Translations under genes and position numbers: made by a program | The notes under the pieces: model-generated | The model's database searches: none | Seen by the model: the letters and a program-made list of their open reading frames with translations, nothing else | What the model was told of the DNA's origin: nothing | In this document: piece by piece, positions 1-7,565 of the stretch | Layout: the number at the start of each line of letters is the position of its first letter | Position numbering within the stretch: the stretch's first letter is position 1 | Source of the DNA: JAWOLE01 sp963815655 | Lineage (GTDB): Bacteria > Acidobacteriota > Thermoanaerobaculia > UBA5066 > Gp7-AA6 | Length of the DNA stretch: 64,000 nucleotides | Assembly: GCA_963815655.1 (NCBI GenBank) | Contig: CAWFHK010000001.1 | Span: 930,001-994,000 of the forward strand | Direction of reading: 5' to 3'

Positions 1-1
1 C

Positions 2-106
2 ACGTCGCTCATGGCGACGCACACGCGGGAGCAGCTCGCGCGAGCCCTCGAGACGATCGGACGGATCGGCCGCGAGGTCGGCCTGATCCGCGCCGTCGAA
101 GTGTGA
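2..106 (+). CDS. C-terminal end of an alpha-oxoamine synthase (serine palmitoyltransferase / KBL family), partial
   Basis: Only the last 34 codons lie in the window; the frame is open from base 2 to a TGA at 104-106. The residues include the run LMATHTREQLARALE, which matches the conserved C-terminal helix region of PLP-dependent alpha-oxoamine synthases (glycine C-acetyltransferase, 8-amino-7-oxononanoate synthase, serine palmitoyltransferase). The fragment alone does not tell these apart. The next gene looks like a bacterial ceramide synthase and the one after it is a PAP2-type enzyme, so serine palmitoyltransferase (serine plus acyl thioester to 3-ketosphinganine) is the reading I favour. 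That assignment rests on context. Confidence 0.6.
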   Translation, partial: TSLMATHTREQLARALETIGRIGREVGLIRAVEV

Positions 107-117
107 GGCGCCCGCGA

Positions 118-264
118 CCAGGTGTCAGGGAACAGGTTTCAGGGGAAATGCAGGTTTCCGGTTTCAGGTGCCAGGTGTCAGGTGAGGCTAGGTCCCCGTC
201 CCTGAAACCTGATACCTGGCACCTGACACCTGCCTTTTCCCTGACCCCTTTCACTGACACCTGG
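118..264. repeat. Period-7 inverted repeat array R1 (CAGGTTT/CAGGTGT family)
   Basis: This spacer is built almost wholly of degenerate heptads beginning CAGG (CAGGTTT, CAGGTGC, CAGGTGT) on the left and their complements on the right. The outer ends are a perfect 11-bp inverted repeat: CCAGGTGTCAG at 118-128 and its complement at 254-264. The middle (about 185-200) is unrelated sequence and could form the loop. It separates two co-directional genes. Confidence 0.85.
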
Positions 265-269
265 CCACC

Positions 270-1403
270 ATGAGCGTCTCCATCGAACCGATCTCGCGGT
301 CTAAGCGGGACCTCCACCGGTTCTTCGACGTCGCGGACAGGATCTACCGCGGCGATCCCAACTGGGTCCCGCCTCTGCGCGACGACGTCGCGAAAGTCTT
401 CGCCGCGAAGAACCCGTTCTTCCAGCATGCGGAGATCGAGCTCTTCGTCGCGCGCCGCGGCGGCGAGGACGTCGGAAGGATCGCGGCCATCCTGGATCGG
501 AACCACAACGATTTCCATGGCGAGAAGACCGGCTTCTTCGGGTTTTTCGAATCGGCGAACGACCGCGCCGTCTCCGACGCCCTGCTCGAGACCGCGGCGG
601 GCTGGGCGCGGCGTCGGGGCATGGAGGTCCTGCGCGGGCCTGCCAACCCGAGCCTGAACGACGAGGCCGGCCTGCTCGTGGAGGGATTCGACAAGCCGCC
701 GGTCCTGATGATGACCTACAACCCGCGCTACTACGTGGACCTGATCGAGGGCGCCGGCTTCCGGAAAGCGAAGGACCTCCTCGCCTACTGGTTCGAGATC
801 GGACCGGAGCCGCTCGCCCGCTTCGCGCGGATCAACCAACGGTTCCGCGCACGCAACCGGGACATCGAGGTCCGCAAGGTCTCCAAGGGGAGCTTGAAGG
901 CGGACCTGCCGAAGATCCGGGATGTCTACAACGAAGCGTGGGAGAAGAACTGGGGCTTCGTGCCGATGACTCCCGAGGAGATGGATTTCATGGCCGCCCG
1001 GTTGAAGCCGCTTCTCGACGAGAACTTCCTCTTCCTCGGGGAGGCGAGAAGGCCCGACGGATCCGTCGAGCCGGTCGCGTTCATGCTTTCTCTGCCCGAC
1101 TACAACACCGCGATGCAGCCGCTCGGCGGGAGGCTCCTGCCGTTCGGATGGCTGAAGTTCCTCCTGGGGCTGAAGAAGATCAAGACGCTGCGCGTCCTCA
1201 CCCTCGGCCTCAAGAAGGACTACCGCATGCGGGGACTCCAGTCCATCATGTTCGAAGAAGGGCTGAAGGCCTGCCTCCGGCGCGGGTTGACCGGATGCGA
1301 AGTCTCCTGGATGCTCGAAGACAACGACCTCATCCTGCGGTCGCTCCGCCTCTGGGGCGGGAAGCACTACAAGACCTACCGGATGTACGACCGCGCTCTC
1401 TAG
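270..1403 (+). CDS. GNAT-fold acyltransferase, YghO / bacterial ceramide synthase-like
   Basis: A 377-residue protein with no membrane segment. Its pattern matches the YghO-like GNAT family: an N-terminal DPNWVPPL block near residue 30, PFFQHAEIELFVARR near 50, the VGRIAAI strand, FFGFFE near 90, a LRGPANPSLNDEAGLLVEGF block near 120-140 and MMTYNPRYY near 150. In other bacteria a member of this family N-acylates the sphingoid base in ceramide synthesis. The position just downstream of an alpha-oxoamine synthase and next to a PAP2 enzyme agrees with that role. The ATG follows the repeat array directly without a strong Shine-Dalgarno motif. If not a ceramide synthase, it is a GNAT acyltransferase of unknown substrate. 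Confidence 0.7.
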   Translation: MSVSIEPISRSKRDLHRFFDVADRIYRGDPNWVPPLRDDVAKVFAAKNPFFQHAEIELFVARRGGEDVGRIAAILDRNHNDFHGEKTGFFGFFESANDRAVSDALLETAAGWARRRGMEVLRGPANPSLNDEAGLLVEGFDKPPVLMMTYNPRYYVDLIEGAGFRKAKDLLAYWFEIGPEPLARFARINQRFRARNRDIEVRKVSKGSLKADLPKIRDVYNEAWEKNWGFVPMTPEEMDFMAARLKPLLDENFLFLGEARRPDGSVEPVAFMLSLPDYNTAMQPLGGRLLPFGWLKFLLGLKKIKTLRVLTLGLKKDYRMRGLQSIMFEEGLKACLRRGLTGCEVSWMLEDNDLILRSLRLWGGKHYKTYRMYDRAL

Positions 1404-1474
1404 GTTTCAAGTTTCAAGTTTCAGGAGCGAAGGCTCTGGAGCCTACTTGAAACCTGAAACCTGAAACCTGAAAC
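1402..1474. repeat. Period-7 inverted repeat array R2 (TTTCAAG/TTTCAGG family)
   Basis: The left arm at 1402-1425 has three TTTCARG units and the right arm at 1446-1474 has four complementary CCTGAAA-type units, leaving a loop of about 20 nt. It lies between two convergent genes. The right arm is read in frame as the last residues (FRFQVSGFK) of the minus-strand PAP2 gene, whose stop lies in the loop. There is no T-run, so it is not a classical intrinsic terminator. Confidence 0.9.
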
Positions 1475-2333
1475 GCTCTCGTCGCGCGAGGCGGTCGTAG
1501 ATCCCGTCGCCCACGGGCACGGTGATCACGGCGAGGATCGTTCCCGCGATCACGTCGACGACATAGTGGTATCGGCAGTAGACGGTCGAGATCACGAGGC
1601 AGACGGCGACGGGGAGAAGCCACCAGAAGGCGTCGCGCGCGCGCTGGAAGGCGGTGATCATGACCACCACCGCGATCATCGTGTGTCCGGAGGGGAAGAC
1701 GTCGAACTTCGTCTTCTCGAGCTCGTCGAGCGTGGAGGAGATCGTTCGCGACAGGGCAGTCGTCTCGAGCGCCACGGTGTGGCGGGAGGCGAGGGAAGCG
1801 CGCGGACCGAGCGCGGGAAGGGCGAAATACCCGGCGTAGGAAACGACGTAGGCGAGGGTGAGCGTGAAAATGAAACGCCGGGCGATCGGCGGGTTTCGCC
1901 GCCAGAGGACGGCGCCGAGCGCGATCGCGATGAAGTAGTACGTCAGGTAGGCCACGGAGAAGAGGTTCGTCAGGGCGGGACGAACGAAGCGCTGCAGCCA
2001 CACCGTCGGGTCCGTCCCGAAGAGCCATCGGTCCGCCGCGATGAGGAGATCGTCGCGGGCGACGGGTCGGGCCGCGACGATCAGGGGCCCGAGGCTCTCG
2101 TAGAGGATCGGCACGAACGCGATCGGATAGAAGTTGACGAGCACGCGCGCCGCCGGCGGGAGCCGGTCTTCCCTTCGGACGGCGGCCGCGACGATCAGGA
2201 CGCCGGTCGCCATGAGTCCGTAGCGCGTGAGAATGCCCGCCCGATCCGCGACACGGCCGCCGAGCCAGAGCGTGAGCGCCGAGAGCGCGGCCAGAGTGAT
2301 CAGATTCAACGCTTCGAGGGGGCGCGGCCTCAC
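1443..2333 (-). CDS. PAP2-superfamily membrane enzyme (inositol-phosphorylceramide synthase/phosphatase-like)
   Basis: A 296-residue polytopic membrane protein with about six hydrophobic segments. It carries the PAP2 catalytic motifs: VFPSGHT near residue 215, with the catalytic His, and CRYHYVVDVIAG near 255, with the second His and the Asp. This arrangement with a long N-terminal membrane part resembles the PAP2_3/Aur1 type, which moves a phosphoalcohol head group to or from a lipid. With the neighbouring ceramide-synthase-like gene, a sphingolipid head-group function is plausible but unproven. The start is GTG. A TATAAA box sits 7 nt upstream, suggesting a leaderless mRNA. The last nine residues come from repeat R2. 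Confidence 0.75.
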   Translation of the reverse strand: MRPRPLEALNLITLAALSALTLWLGGRVADRAGILTRYGLMATGVLIVAAAVRREDRLPPAARVLVNFYPIAFVPILYESLGPLIVAARPVARDDLLIAADRWLFGTDPTVWLQRFVRPALTNLFSVAYLTYYFIAIALGAVLWRRNPPIARRFIFTLTLAYVVSYAGYFALPALGPRASLASRHTVALETTALSRTISSTLDELEKTKFDVFPSGHTMIAVVVMITAFQRARDAFWWLLPVAVCLVISTVYCRYHYVVDVIAGTILAVITVPVGDGIYDRLARRERFRFQVSGFK

Positions 2334-2340
2334 GGCGGCA

Positions 2341-2346
2341 TTTATA
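2341..2346 (-). promoter_or_regulatory. -10 box (TATAAA) for the PAP2 gene, leaderless spacing
   Basis: On the minus strand TATAAA is followed by 7 nt and then the GTG start at 2333. That spacing would place transcription start at or within a base or two of the start codon. No Shine-Dalgarno motif fits in the gap. Confidence 0.45.
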
Positions 2347-2388
2347 GCGCGTTTCGGCGGCGGGCCCGGACCGCTTCACCTTCCGCGA

Positions 2389-2394
2389 TAGAAT
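2389..2394 (+). promoter_or_regulatory. -10 box (TAGAAT) for the nfeD operon
   Basis: TAGAAT lies 10 nt before the ATG at 2405. No convincing -35 box or Shine-Dalgarno motif is visible. The leader would be at most a few nucleotides long. Confidence 0.4.
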
Positions 2395-2404
2395 TCCCGA
2401 GTCC

Positions 2405-3727
2405 ATGAAGGCTCCGGCGGCGTCTCTTGCTCTTCCGGCGCTCGCGGCCTTTCTCCTGGGCGCCGGCTCCGCCGCGGGGGCAACGGGCGCCGCGCGCCCG
2501 CCCCTGGTCGTCGTCGGCCGCATCGATACCCCGATCCACCCCGCCGCCGCCAACTACCTGAACAAGCTCGTCAAGGGGGCCGAGCGCGACGGCGCGGACC
2601 TGATCGTGCTCGGTCTCTCCACGCCCGGCGGTCTCCTGACCTCGACGCGCGAGATGGCCTCCGCGATCCTCCTCTCGAGAGTCCCGGTCGCGACGTTCGT
2701 GTCGCCGTCGGGGGCCTCCGCCGCGTCCGCGGGCTTCTTCCTGCTGCTCGCGGGAGACGTCGCGGCGATGGCCCCCGGCACCAACGCGGGCGCCGCGCAT
2801 CCGGTGGCCGGGGAAGGACAGGACCTGCCGAAGACGCTGAACGAAAAAGCGGAGCAGGACGCGCGGGCCTTCATCCGCAGCCTCGCGCGCCAGAGGGGAC
2901 GCAACGCCGACAAAGCGGAGTCCGCGGTGACGACGAGCGCGTCCTTCACCGAGACGGAGGCGAAGGAGGCGGGCCTCATCGAGATCGTCGCGCGCGACGT
3001 GCCGGACCTGCTCGCCCAGCTGGACGGGCGGGTGATCAAGCGGGTCGGCGAGAAGGAAGAGACGCTTCGCCTGAAGGGATACCGGCTCCGGAGCCAGGAG
3101 ATGAGCGGGCTCGAGAAGGTCCTCGGGGTCGTCTCGCACCCGAACGTCGCCTACATCCTCTTCCTCCTCGGTCTCGTGGGCCTCTACTTCGAGATGTCGA
3201 GCCCGGGCGCGGTACTGCCGGGCGTCGTGGGCGGGATCGCCCTGCTCCTGGCCCTCTACGCGTTCTCCGTGCTCCCGGTCAATTTCGCGGGGGTTGCCCT
3301 GATTCTCTTTGCCGTCCTCCTCTTCGTCGCGGAGGTCAAGGCGGCGAGCCACGGCGTCCTGGCCGTCGGCGGGGCGATCGCGCTCCTGGCCGGGTCGCTG
3401 CTGCTCTTCTCGGGAAGCGGGGACAAGGGGTACCGTGTGGACCTCTCGATCGTCCTGCCGGCCGTCGCGATGACGCTCGGCGTCGTCGGCTTCCTGACGT
3501 TCCGGACGATCTCGCTCCGGCGCATGCCCGTGAGGACCGGCGCCTCCAACCTGCTTGGAAAGAACGCGCGGGTGGTGCGCCCCTTCGGAGAGCCCGACGC
3601 CCCGGGCACGGTCCTGCTCGACGGCGAGTACTGGGACGCCTACGGAGCTCCCGGCGCGGCCCCGGGCGATACGGTCCGCGTGGTCGGGATGGAGGGATTG
3701 AAACTTCGAGTCGAACGGAGGACGTGA
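2405..3727 (+). CDS. nfeD: NfeD-family membrane serine protease (NfeD1b, ClpP-class)
   Basis: A 440-residue protein with a signal sequence (about 1-25), a ClpP-like protease domain (about 35-195) with the serine-containing run SPSGASAASAG near residue 100, four or five transmembrane segments (about 245-365), and a C-terminal OB-fold NfeD domain ending near the stop. This is the full-length NfeD type that works with stomatin/slipin proteins in membrane quality control. Its stop overlaps the ATG of the slipin gene by one base, the usual pairing. The run STPGGLL near residue 73 is the ClpP-type oxyanion region. Confidence 0.9.
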   Translation: MKAPAASLALPALAAFLLGAGSAAGATGAARPPLVVVGRIDTPIHPAAANYLNKLVKGAERDGADLIVLGLSTPGGLLTSTREMASAILLSRVPVATFVSPSGASAASAGFFLLLAGDVAAMAPGTNAGAAHPVAGEGQDLPKTLNEKAEQDARAFIRSLARQRGRNADKAESAVTTSASFTETEAKEAGLIEIVARDVPDLLAQLDGRVIKRVGEKEETLRLKGYRLRSQEMSGLEKVLGVVSHPNVAYILFLLGLVGLYFEMSSPGAVLPGVVGGIALLLALYAFSVLPVNFAGVALILFAVLLFVAEVKAASHGVLAVGGAIALLAGSLLLFSGSGDKGYRVDLSIVLPAVAMTLGVVGFLTFRTISLRRMPVRTGASNLLGKNARVVRPFGEPDAPGTVLLDGEYWDAYGAPGAAPGDTVRVVGMEGLKLRVERRT

Positions 3728-4491
3728 TGCCGCAGGCCTTTTCCCTTCCCGGGTTCGCCTTTGCCGGATTCATCCTGCTTCTCTTCGTGTTCAAGTGGAT
3801 CAACATCCTGAAGGAATACGAGCGGGCCGTGACGTTCTGGCTGGGCCGGCTGGCGCGGCAGCCCAAGGGCCCCGGCCTCGTCCTGATCTTCTGGCCCGTC
3901 GAGACGATGGTCCGGATGTCGCTCCGCACGATCGTCCACGACGTGCCGTCGCAGGACATCATCACGAAGGACAACGTCTCGGTGAAGGTGAACGCGGTCG
4001 TCTATTTCCGCGTGGTGCAGCCGGACAAGGCGGTCGTGCAGGTGGAGAACTACCTGTACGCGACCTCGCAGCTGGCCCAGACGACGCTCCGGAGCGTGCT
4101 CGGCCAGGCCACGCTCGACGAGCTCCTGTCGGAGCGGGACAAGCTGAACATCTCCCTCCAGAGGGTCATCGACGAGCACACGGAACCGTGGGGCATCAAG
4201 GTCTCTCTCGTCGAGGTCAAGCAGGTGGACCTGCCCCCGGAGATGCAGCGCGCCATGGCCAGGCAGGCGGAGGCGGAGCGCGAGAAGCGGGCCAAGATCA
4301 TCCACGCGGAGGGGGAAGCGCAGGCGGCCGAGAAGCTCTCGGAGGCGGCCGCGATCATCGGCCGGGAGCCGGCGACCCTGCAGCTGCGGTATCTCCAGAC
4401 ATTGACCGAGCTCGCGAGCGAGAAGAACTCGACCATCGTCTTCCCGCTGCCGATCGACCTTCTGAAGGCGTTTCTCCCGAAGGAGAAGTAG
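3727..4491 (+). CDS. Slipin (stomatin/prohibitin-like SPFH protein)
   Basis: Short N-terminal membrane anchor (about residues 9-27), then an SPFH/band-7 domain with SQDIITKDNVSVKVNAVVYF near residue 77, and an alanine- and glutamate-rich helical region with HAEGEAQAAEKLSEAA near residue 195 that drives oligomerisation in this family. About 254 residues, the normal slipin size. The ATG at 3727 shares its A with the nfeD stop, so I prefer it over the GTG one codon earlier. The expected role is a membrane scaffold and partner of NfeD. Confidence 0.92.
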   Translation: MPQAFSLPGFAFAGFILLLFVFKWINILKEYERAVTFWLGRLARQPKGPGLVLIFWPVETMVRMSLRTIVHDVPSQDIITKDNVSVKVNAVVYFRVVQPDKAVVQVENYLYATSQLAQTTLRSVLGQATLDELLSERDKLNISLQRVIDEHTEPWGIKVSLVEVKQVDLPPEMQRAMARQAEAEREKRAKIIHAEGEAQAAEKLSEAAAIIGREPATLQLRYLQTLTELASEKNSTIVFPLPIDLLKAFLPKEK

Positions 4492-4500
4492 ACTGCCGGC

Positions 4501-5136
4501 GTGGCCGAGCCCCGCACGCACTACCAGATCTCCTTCACATCGCGGCAGGCCGTCCTGCTCTTCGTGGTGGTCCTTGCTTCTCTGACGGGCGCGTACTTTC
4601 TCGGCGTCGCGACGGGGCTCTCCGGACGGCAGCCGCCGGAAAGCGGGTCGGTCCCGGCGGCGCCGGCCGTGACGGCGGCGCCCGCCGCAAGCGAAGTTCC
4701 ATCCGGCGGACCGGCGGCGAACGCCGCTCCCGCCTCGACGCCTCCGGCGGCACCGGAGCGGACCGCGCCGCCCGAGACGGCGGCCAGGGAGCCCGGGAAG
4801 GCCGAAGGGCTCGTTTTCTTCGAGGACCGTCCGGCCGAGCCGATCCCGCCCGCACGAACCCCCTCCGGCCTCGCCGCGGCCCCCTCCAGGGCCTCCGGGA
4901 GCTTCTGGGTCCAGGTCCTCTCGACGACGTCGGAGCACGAGGCCAGGGCCCGCCGGACTCGTCTGTCCGGGCACGGCTACCGGGCCGTCGTCGAGCCGAC
5001 CCGCGGGCCGAAGAGGCCGGTCCTTTACCGGGTCCGCGTGGGACCCTACGCCTCCCGCGACCTGGCGTCGAAGGCGGCGGAGGGGATCGAGCGCCGGGAA
5101 AAGGCGAAGACGTGGATCGTTCCGCCGGGGGAGTGA
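4501..5136 (+). CDS. SPOR-domain membrane protein
   Basis: A 211-residue protein with a GTG start: a short cytoplasmic N-terminus, one transmembrane helix (about 18-38), a low-complexity Ala/Pro-rich linker (about 45-120) and a C-terminal SPOR domain (about 135-205) with FWVQVLSTTSEHEARA and YRVRVGPYASRDLA. SPOR domains bind denuded glycan strands of septal peptidoglycan, so a cell-division or envelope role is likely. It starts 9 bp after the slipin gene, and its stop overlaps the lipA start (GTGA). Confidence 0.85.
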   Translation: MAEPRTHYQISFTSRQAVLLFVVVLASLTGAYFLGVATGLSGRQPPESGSVPAAPAVTAAPAASEVPSGGPAANAAPASTPPAAPERTAPPETAAREPGKAEGLVFFEDRPAEPIPPARTPSGLAAAPSRASGSFWVQVLSTTSEHEARARRTRLSGHGYRAVVEPTRGPKRPVLYRVRVGPYASRDLASKAAEGIERREKAKTWIVPPGE

Positions 5137-6011
5137 GCGCGCTTCCCGTCCGCGCTCCGGAGTGGATCCGGGCGAAGCGGCTGCGCCTGCGCGACCTCCA
5201 CGAGGTCAAGCGCGTGATGCGCGCCGGCTCCCTGCACACGGTTTGCGAGGAGGCCCGCTGTCCCAACCGGGGGGAGTGTTTCGCCCGGGGAACCGCGACG
5301 TTCCTCCTGCTCGGAGACGTCTGCACGCGGGCCTGCGGGTTCTGCGACATCGCCAACGGACGCCCCCTCCCCGTGGACCCTCTGGAGCCGGCCCGCGTGG
5401 CGGCGGCCGCGCGGCGGATGAACTTGAAGTTCGTCGTCGTGACGTCCGTGGACCGCGACGACCTGCCCGACGGGGGGGCCGCCCATTTCGCCGCGACGAT
5501 CCAGGCTCTCCGGAAGCTCACCCCGGTTCCGGGAATCGAGGTGCTCACCCCGGACTTTCGCGGCCGGCTCGAGTCCGTCCGCGCCGTCGTCGAAGCGAAT
5601 CCCGACGTCTTCAACCACAACGTCGAGACAGTCCCCCGCCTCTATCCCCGCGCCCGCCGCGGCTCGAAGATCGAGCGCTCCCTCACCGTCCTCGCGGAAG
5701 CCAAGCGGCTCGATCCGGCAATGACGACGAAGTCGGGCCTGATGCTCGGCCTCGGAGAAACGCGGGAGGAAGTCGTGGAGCTGCTGGCGAGGATGCGAGC
5801 CTCCGACGTGGACATCGTGACGATCGGCCAGTACCTGCGACCGTCGCGCGAGTGCCTCCCCGTCGAGGAATACGTGCGCCCCGAGATCTTCGACAGCTAC
5901 CGCGAGGAGGGGAAGGCCATGGGCTTCCGCCACGTCTTCTCCGGACCCTTCGTGCGCTCTTCCTACCGCGCCGAAGAGGCGCTCGCGCAAGCCGGACGCC
6001 AGGCCGATTGA
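5133..6011 (+). CDS. lipA: Lipoyl synthase
   Basis: A 292-residue radical-SAM enzyme that inserts two sulfurs into protein-bound octanoyl groups. Both cluster motifs are intact: the auxiliary-cluster cysteines at about 38, 43 and 49 (CEEARCPNRGEC) and the radical-SAM CTRACGFC at about 64-71. The C-terminal GPFVRSSYRAEE carries the conserved serine motif RSSY of LipA. The GTG start overlaps the upstream stop by 4 bp and the next gene starts inside the lipA stop, so translation is probably coupled. No lipB lies in the window. Confidence 0.97.
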   Translation: MSALPVRAPEWIRAKRLRLRDLHEVKRVMRAGSLHTVCEEARCPNRGECFARGTATFLLLGDVCTRACGFCDIANGRPLPVDPLEPARVAAAARRMNLKFVVVTSVDRDDLPDGGAAHFAATIQALRKLTPVPGIEVLTPDFRGRLESVRAVVEANPDVFNHNVETVPRLYPRARRGSKIERSLTVLAEAKRLDPAMTTKSGLMLGLGETREEVVELLARMRASDVDIVTIGQYLRPSRECLPVEEYVRPEIFDSYREEGKAMGFRHVFSGPFVRSSYRAEEALAQAGRQAD

Positions 6012-7537
6012 ACGGGCGAGGATCCCGCTGGGCCACGCCCGCGGCCGCGATCATCTCGGGCCTCCTCTTTGCGCTCGCGTTTCCCCCTCTCGAATGGGCG
6101 CTCCTGCTGCCGGTCGCCCCGGTGCCGTGGCTCGTGGCGCTGGCGCGCGAGGAGAGCCGGGGCCGGGCGCTCTTCTCCGGTTTCCTCTTCGGGATGGCGT
6201 TCTGGTGCGCTTCGATCCCTTGGATCGTGTTCGTCGTCACGCATTACGGCGGGCAGGGGGCCGTCATGGGAGTCGTCTGCCTCGTCCTGCTCTCGGCCAT
6301 CCTCGCGGAGTGGCCGGCCGTCGTGGCGTGGGGCGCGGCGGCGTTCGCGCCAGCCGGCTCCGGAGCGAGGCTGGCCGTCTTTCCGCTCCTGTGGATGGCC
6401 TCCGAGCACGCCCGGTCCTACGTGTACAAGGGATTCCCGTGGAACCTGACGGCGCACGCGCTCTATAAGCACACGATCTGGACCCAGACAGCCTCGATCT
6501 GGGGAGCGTACGGAGTGGGGTTCCTCGTCCTCTCGGCGTCGAGCCTCATCGCGGCGGCGGTCGTCCGGAAGAAGATCGTCCTTCTTCTGGCCGCGGCGAT
6601 CCTCGCGCTCGCGACGGCCACGGCAGGGATCGTTCGCCTCCGCCTCCCGGCGGCGCCCGGCCGCGACATTTCTGTCGCGCTCCTGCAGCCCGACATCCAC
6701 GAGGAAGAGCGCCGGGCCACGGGAGGGAGCGCGGAGACGTACCGCCGGGTGATCGACCAGGCGTTGCGCGCCGCCGCGCGCAAGCCGGACCTGATCGTCG
6801 TCCCCGAGTCCGCGTTTCCGATTTACTGGCAGCGCAGCGACCGCCTCCGAACGGACCTGGTCGAAGTCGCGTCCCGATCGGGGGGCCTCATTCTCTTCAA
6901 CGACGTCGAGGAGATGCCTGACGGCAGTTACTTCAACATCGCTCGGCTCTCGAGCGCCGCAGGCCTGGTCGGCTCTCCCTATCGGAAGGTTCACCTCGTC
7001 CCCTTCGGCGAATACGTTCCGCTTCCGAAGCTCTTCTTCTTCGCCCGGCAGGTCTCCTCGGAGATCGGCGCCTTCACGGCGGCCGCCGCGCCCTCCGTTC
7101 TCGAGAGCGGAGACCTGCGGATCGGGGTGGGCGTCTGCTACGAGGTTCTCTACCCCTCGCTCGCGCGGGAGGAGGTGGATCGACTGGGCGCGAATCTTCT
7201 CGTCACGATCTCGAACGATTCCTGGTACGGGCGGGCGGGTGCGCAGGCGCAACACTTCGCGGGCGCGGTGCTGCGGTCGGTCGAGACGGACCGCTACCTC
7301 CTGAGGGCGGCGATCACCGGGATCTCGGGCATCGTGGACGACCGGGGGCGTCCGCGGGCGTGGTTGCCGGCGGACGTGGACGGGATTCTCCCGGGAACGG
7401 CCCGGCTCCTCGAGACCCGCACCGCCTGGACACGATGGGGCTTCTGGGTGCCGCGCTTCGCGGAGGGCGCGGCGTTCGCCGTGCTACTCTTCGGCCTGGT
7501 CCGGCTGCGGCGTTCCCGCTTTCCGGGTGACTCTTGA
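6008..7537 (+). CDS. lnt: Apolipoprotein N-acyltransferase
   Basis: About 509 residues. The TTG start overlaps the lipA stop (TTGA). The N-terminal half has several transmembrane helices and the C-terminal half is a periplasmic carbon-nitrogen hydrolase domain with the expected triad: Glu in VVPESAFP (near 266), Lys in YRKVHLVPFGEY (near 326) and Cys in GVGVCYEVLYP (near 376). It adds the third acyl chain to outer-membrane lipoproteins, which supports a diderm cell. The TGA stop lies at the start of repeat R3. Confidence 0.95.
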   Translation: MNGRGSRWATPAAAIISGLLFALAFPPLEWALLLPVAPVPWLVALAREESRGRALFSGFLFGMAFWCASIPWIVFVVTHYGGQGAVMGVVCLVLLSAILAEWPAVVAWGAAAFAPAGSGARLAVFPLLWMASEHARSYVYKGFPWNLTAHALYKHTIWTQTASIWGAYGVGFLVLSASSLIAAAVVRKKIVLLLAAAILALATATAGIVRLRLPAAPGRDISVALLQPDIHEEERRATGGSAETYRRVIDQALRAAARKPDLIVVPESAFPIYWQRSDRLRTDLVEVASRSGGLILFNDVEEMPDGSYFNIARLSSAAGLVGSPYRKVHLVPFGEYVPLPKLFFFARQVSSEIGAFTAAAAPSVLESGDLRIGVGVCYEVLYPSLAREEVDRLGANLLVTISNDSWYGRAGAQAQHFAGAVLRSVETDRYLLRAAITGISGIVDDRGRPRAWLPADVDGILPGTARLLETRTAWTRWGFWVPRFAEGAAFAVLLFGLVRLRRSRFPGDS

Positions 7538-7562
7538 CTGTTGGCTGTCGACTGTCGATTTC
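7536..7562. repeat. Period-7 tandem array R3 (GACTGTC family), single arm
   Basis: Almost four degenerate heptads (GACTGTT, GGCTGTC, then GACTGTC and GATTTCA) run from the lnt stop to within 4 nt of the prfB start. There is no facing arm. It leaves no room for a normal ribosome binding site before prfB. Confidence 0.7.
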
Positions 7563-7565
7563 ACA

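Noticed and set aside
217..236. Sigma-54 -24/-12 promoter before the GNAT gene (TGGCAC...TGCC)
   Set aside because: The spacing between the two elements is too long, and the match falls inside the CAGGTGT repeat units.
3795..5132. Long plus-strand frame upstream of lipA
   Set aside because: It is a GC-rich shadow of the slipin and SPOR genes; only the part from GTG 5133 is lipA.
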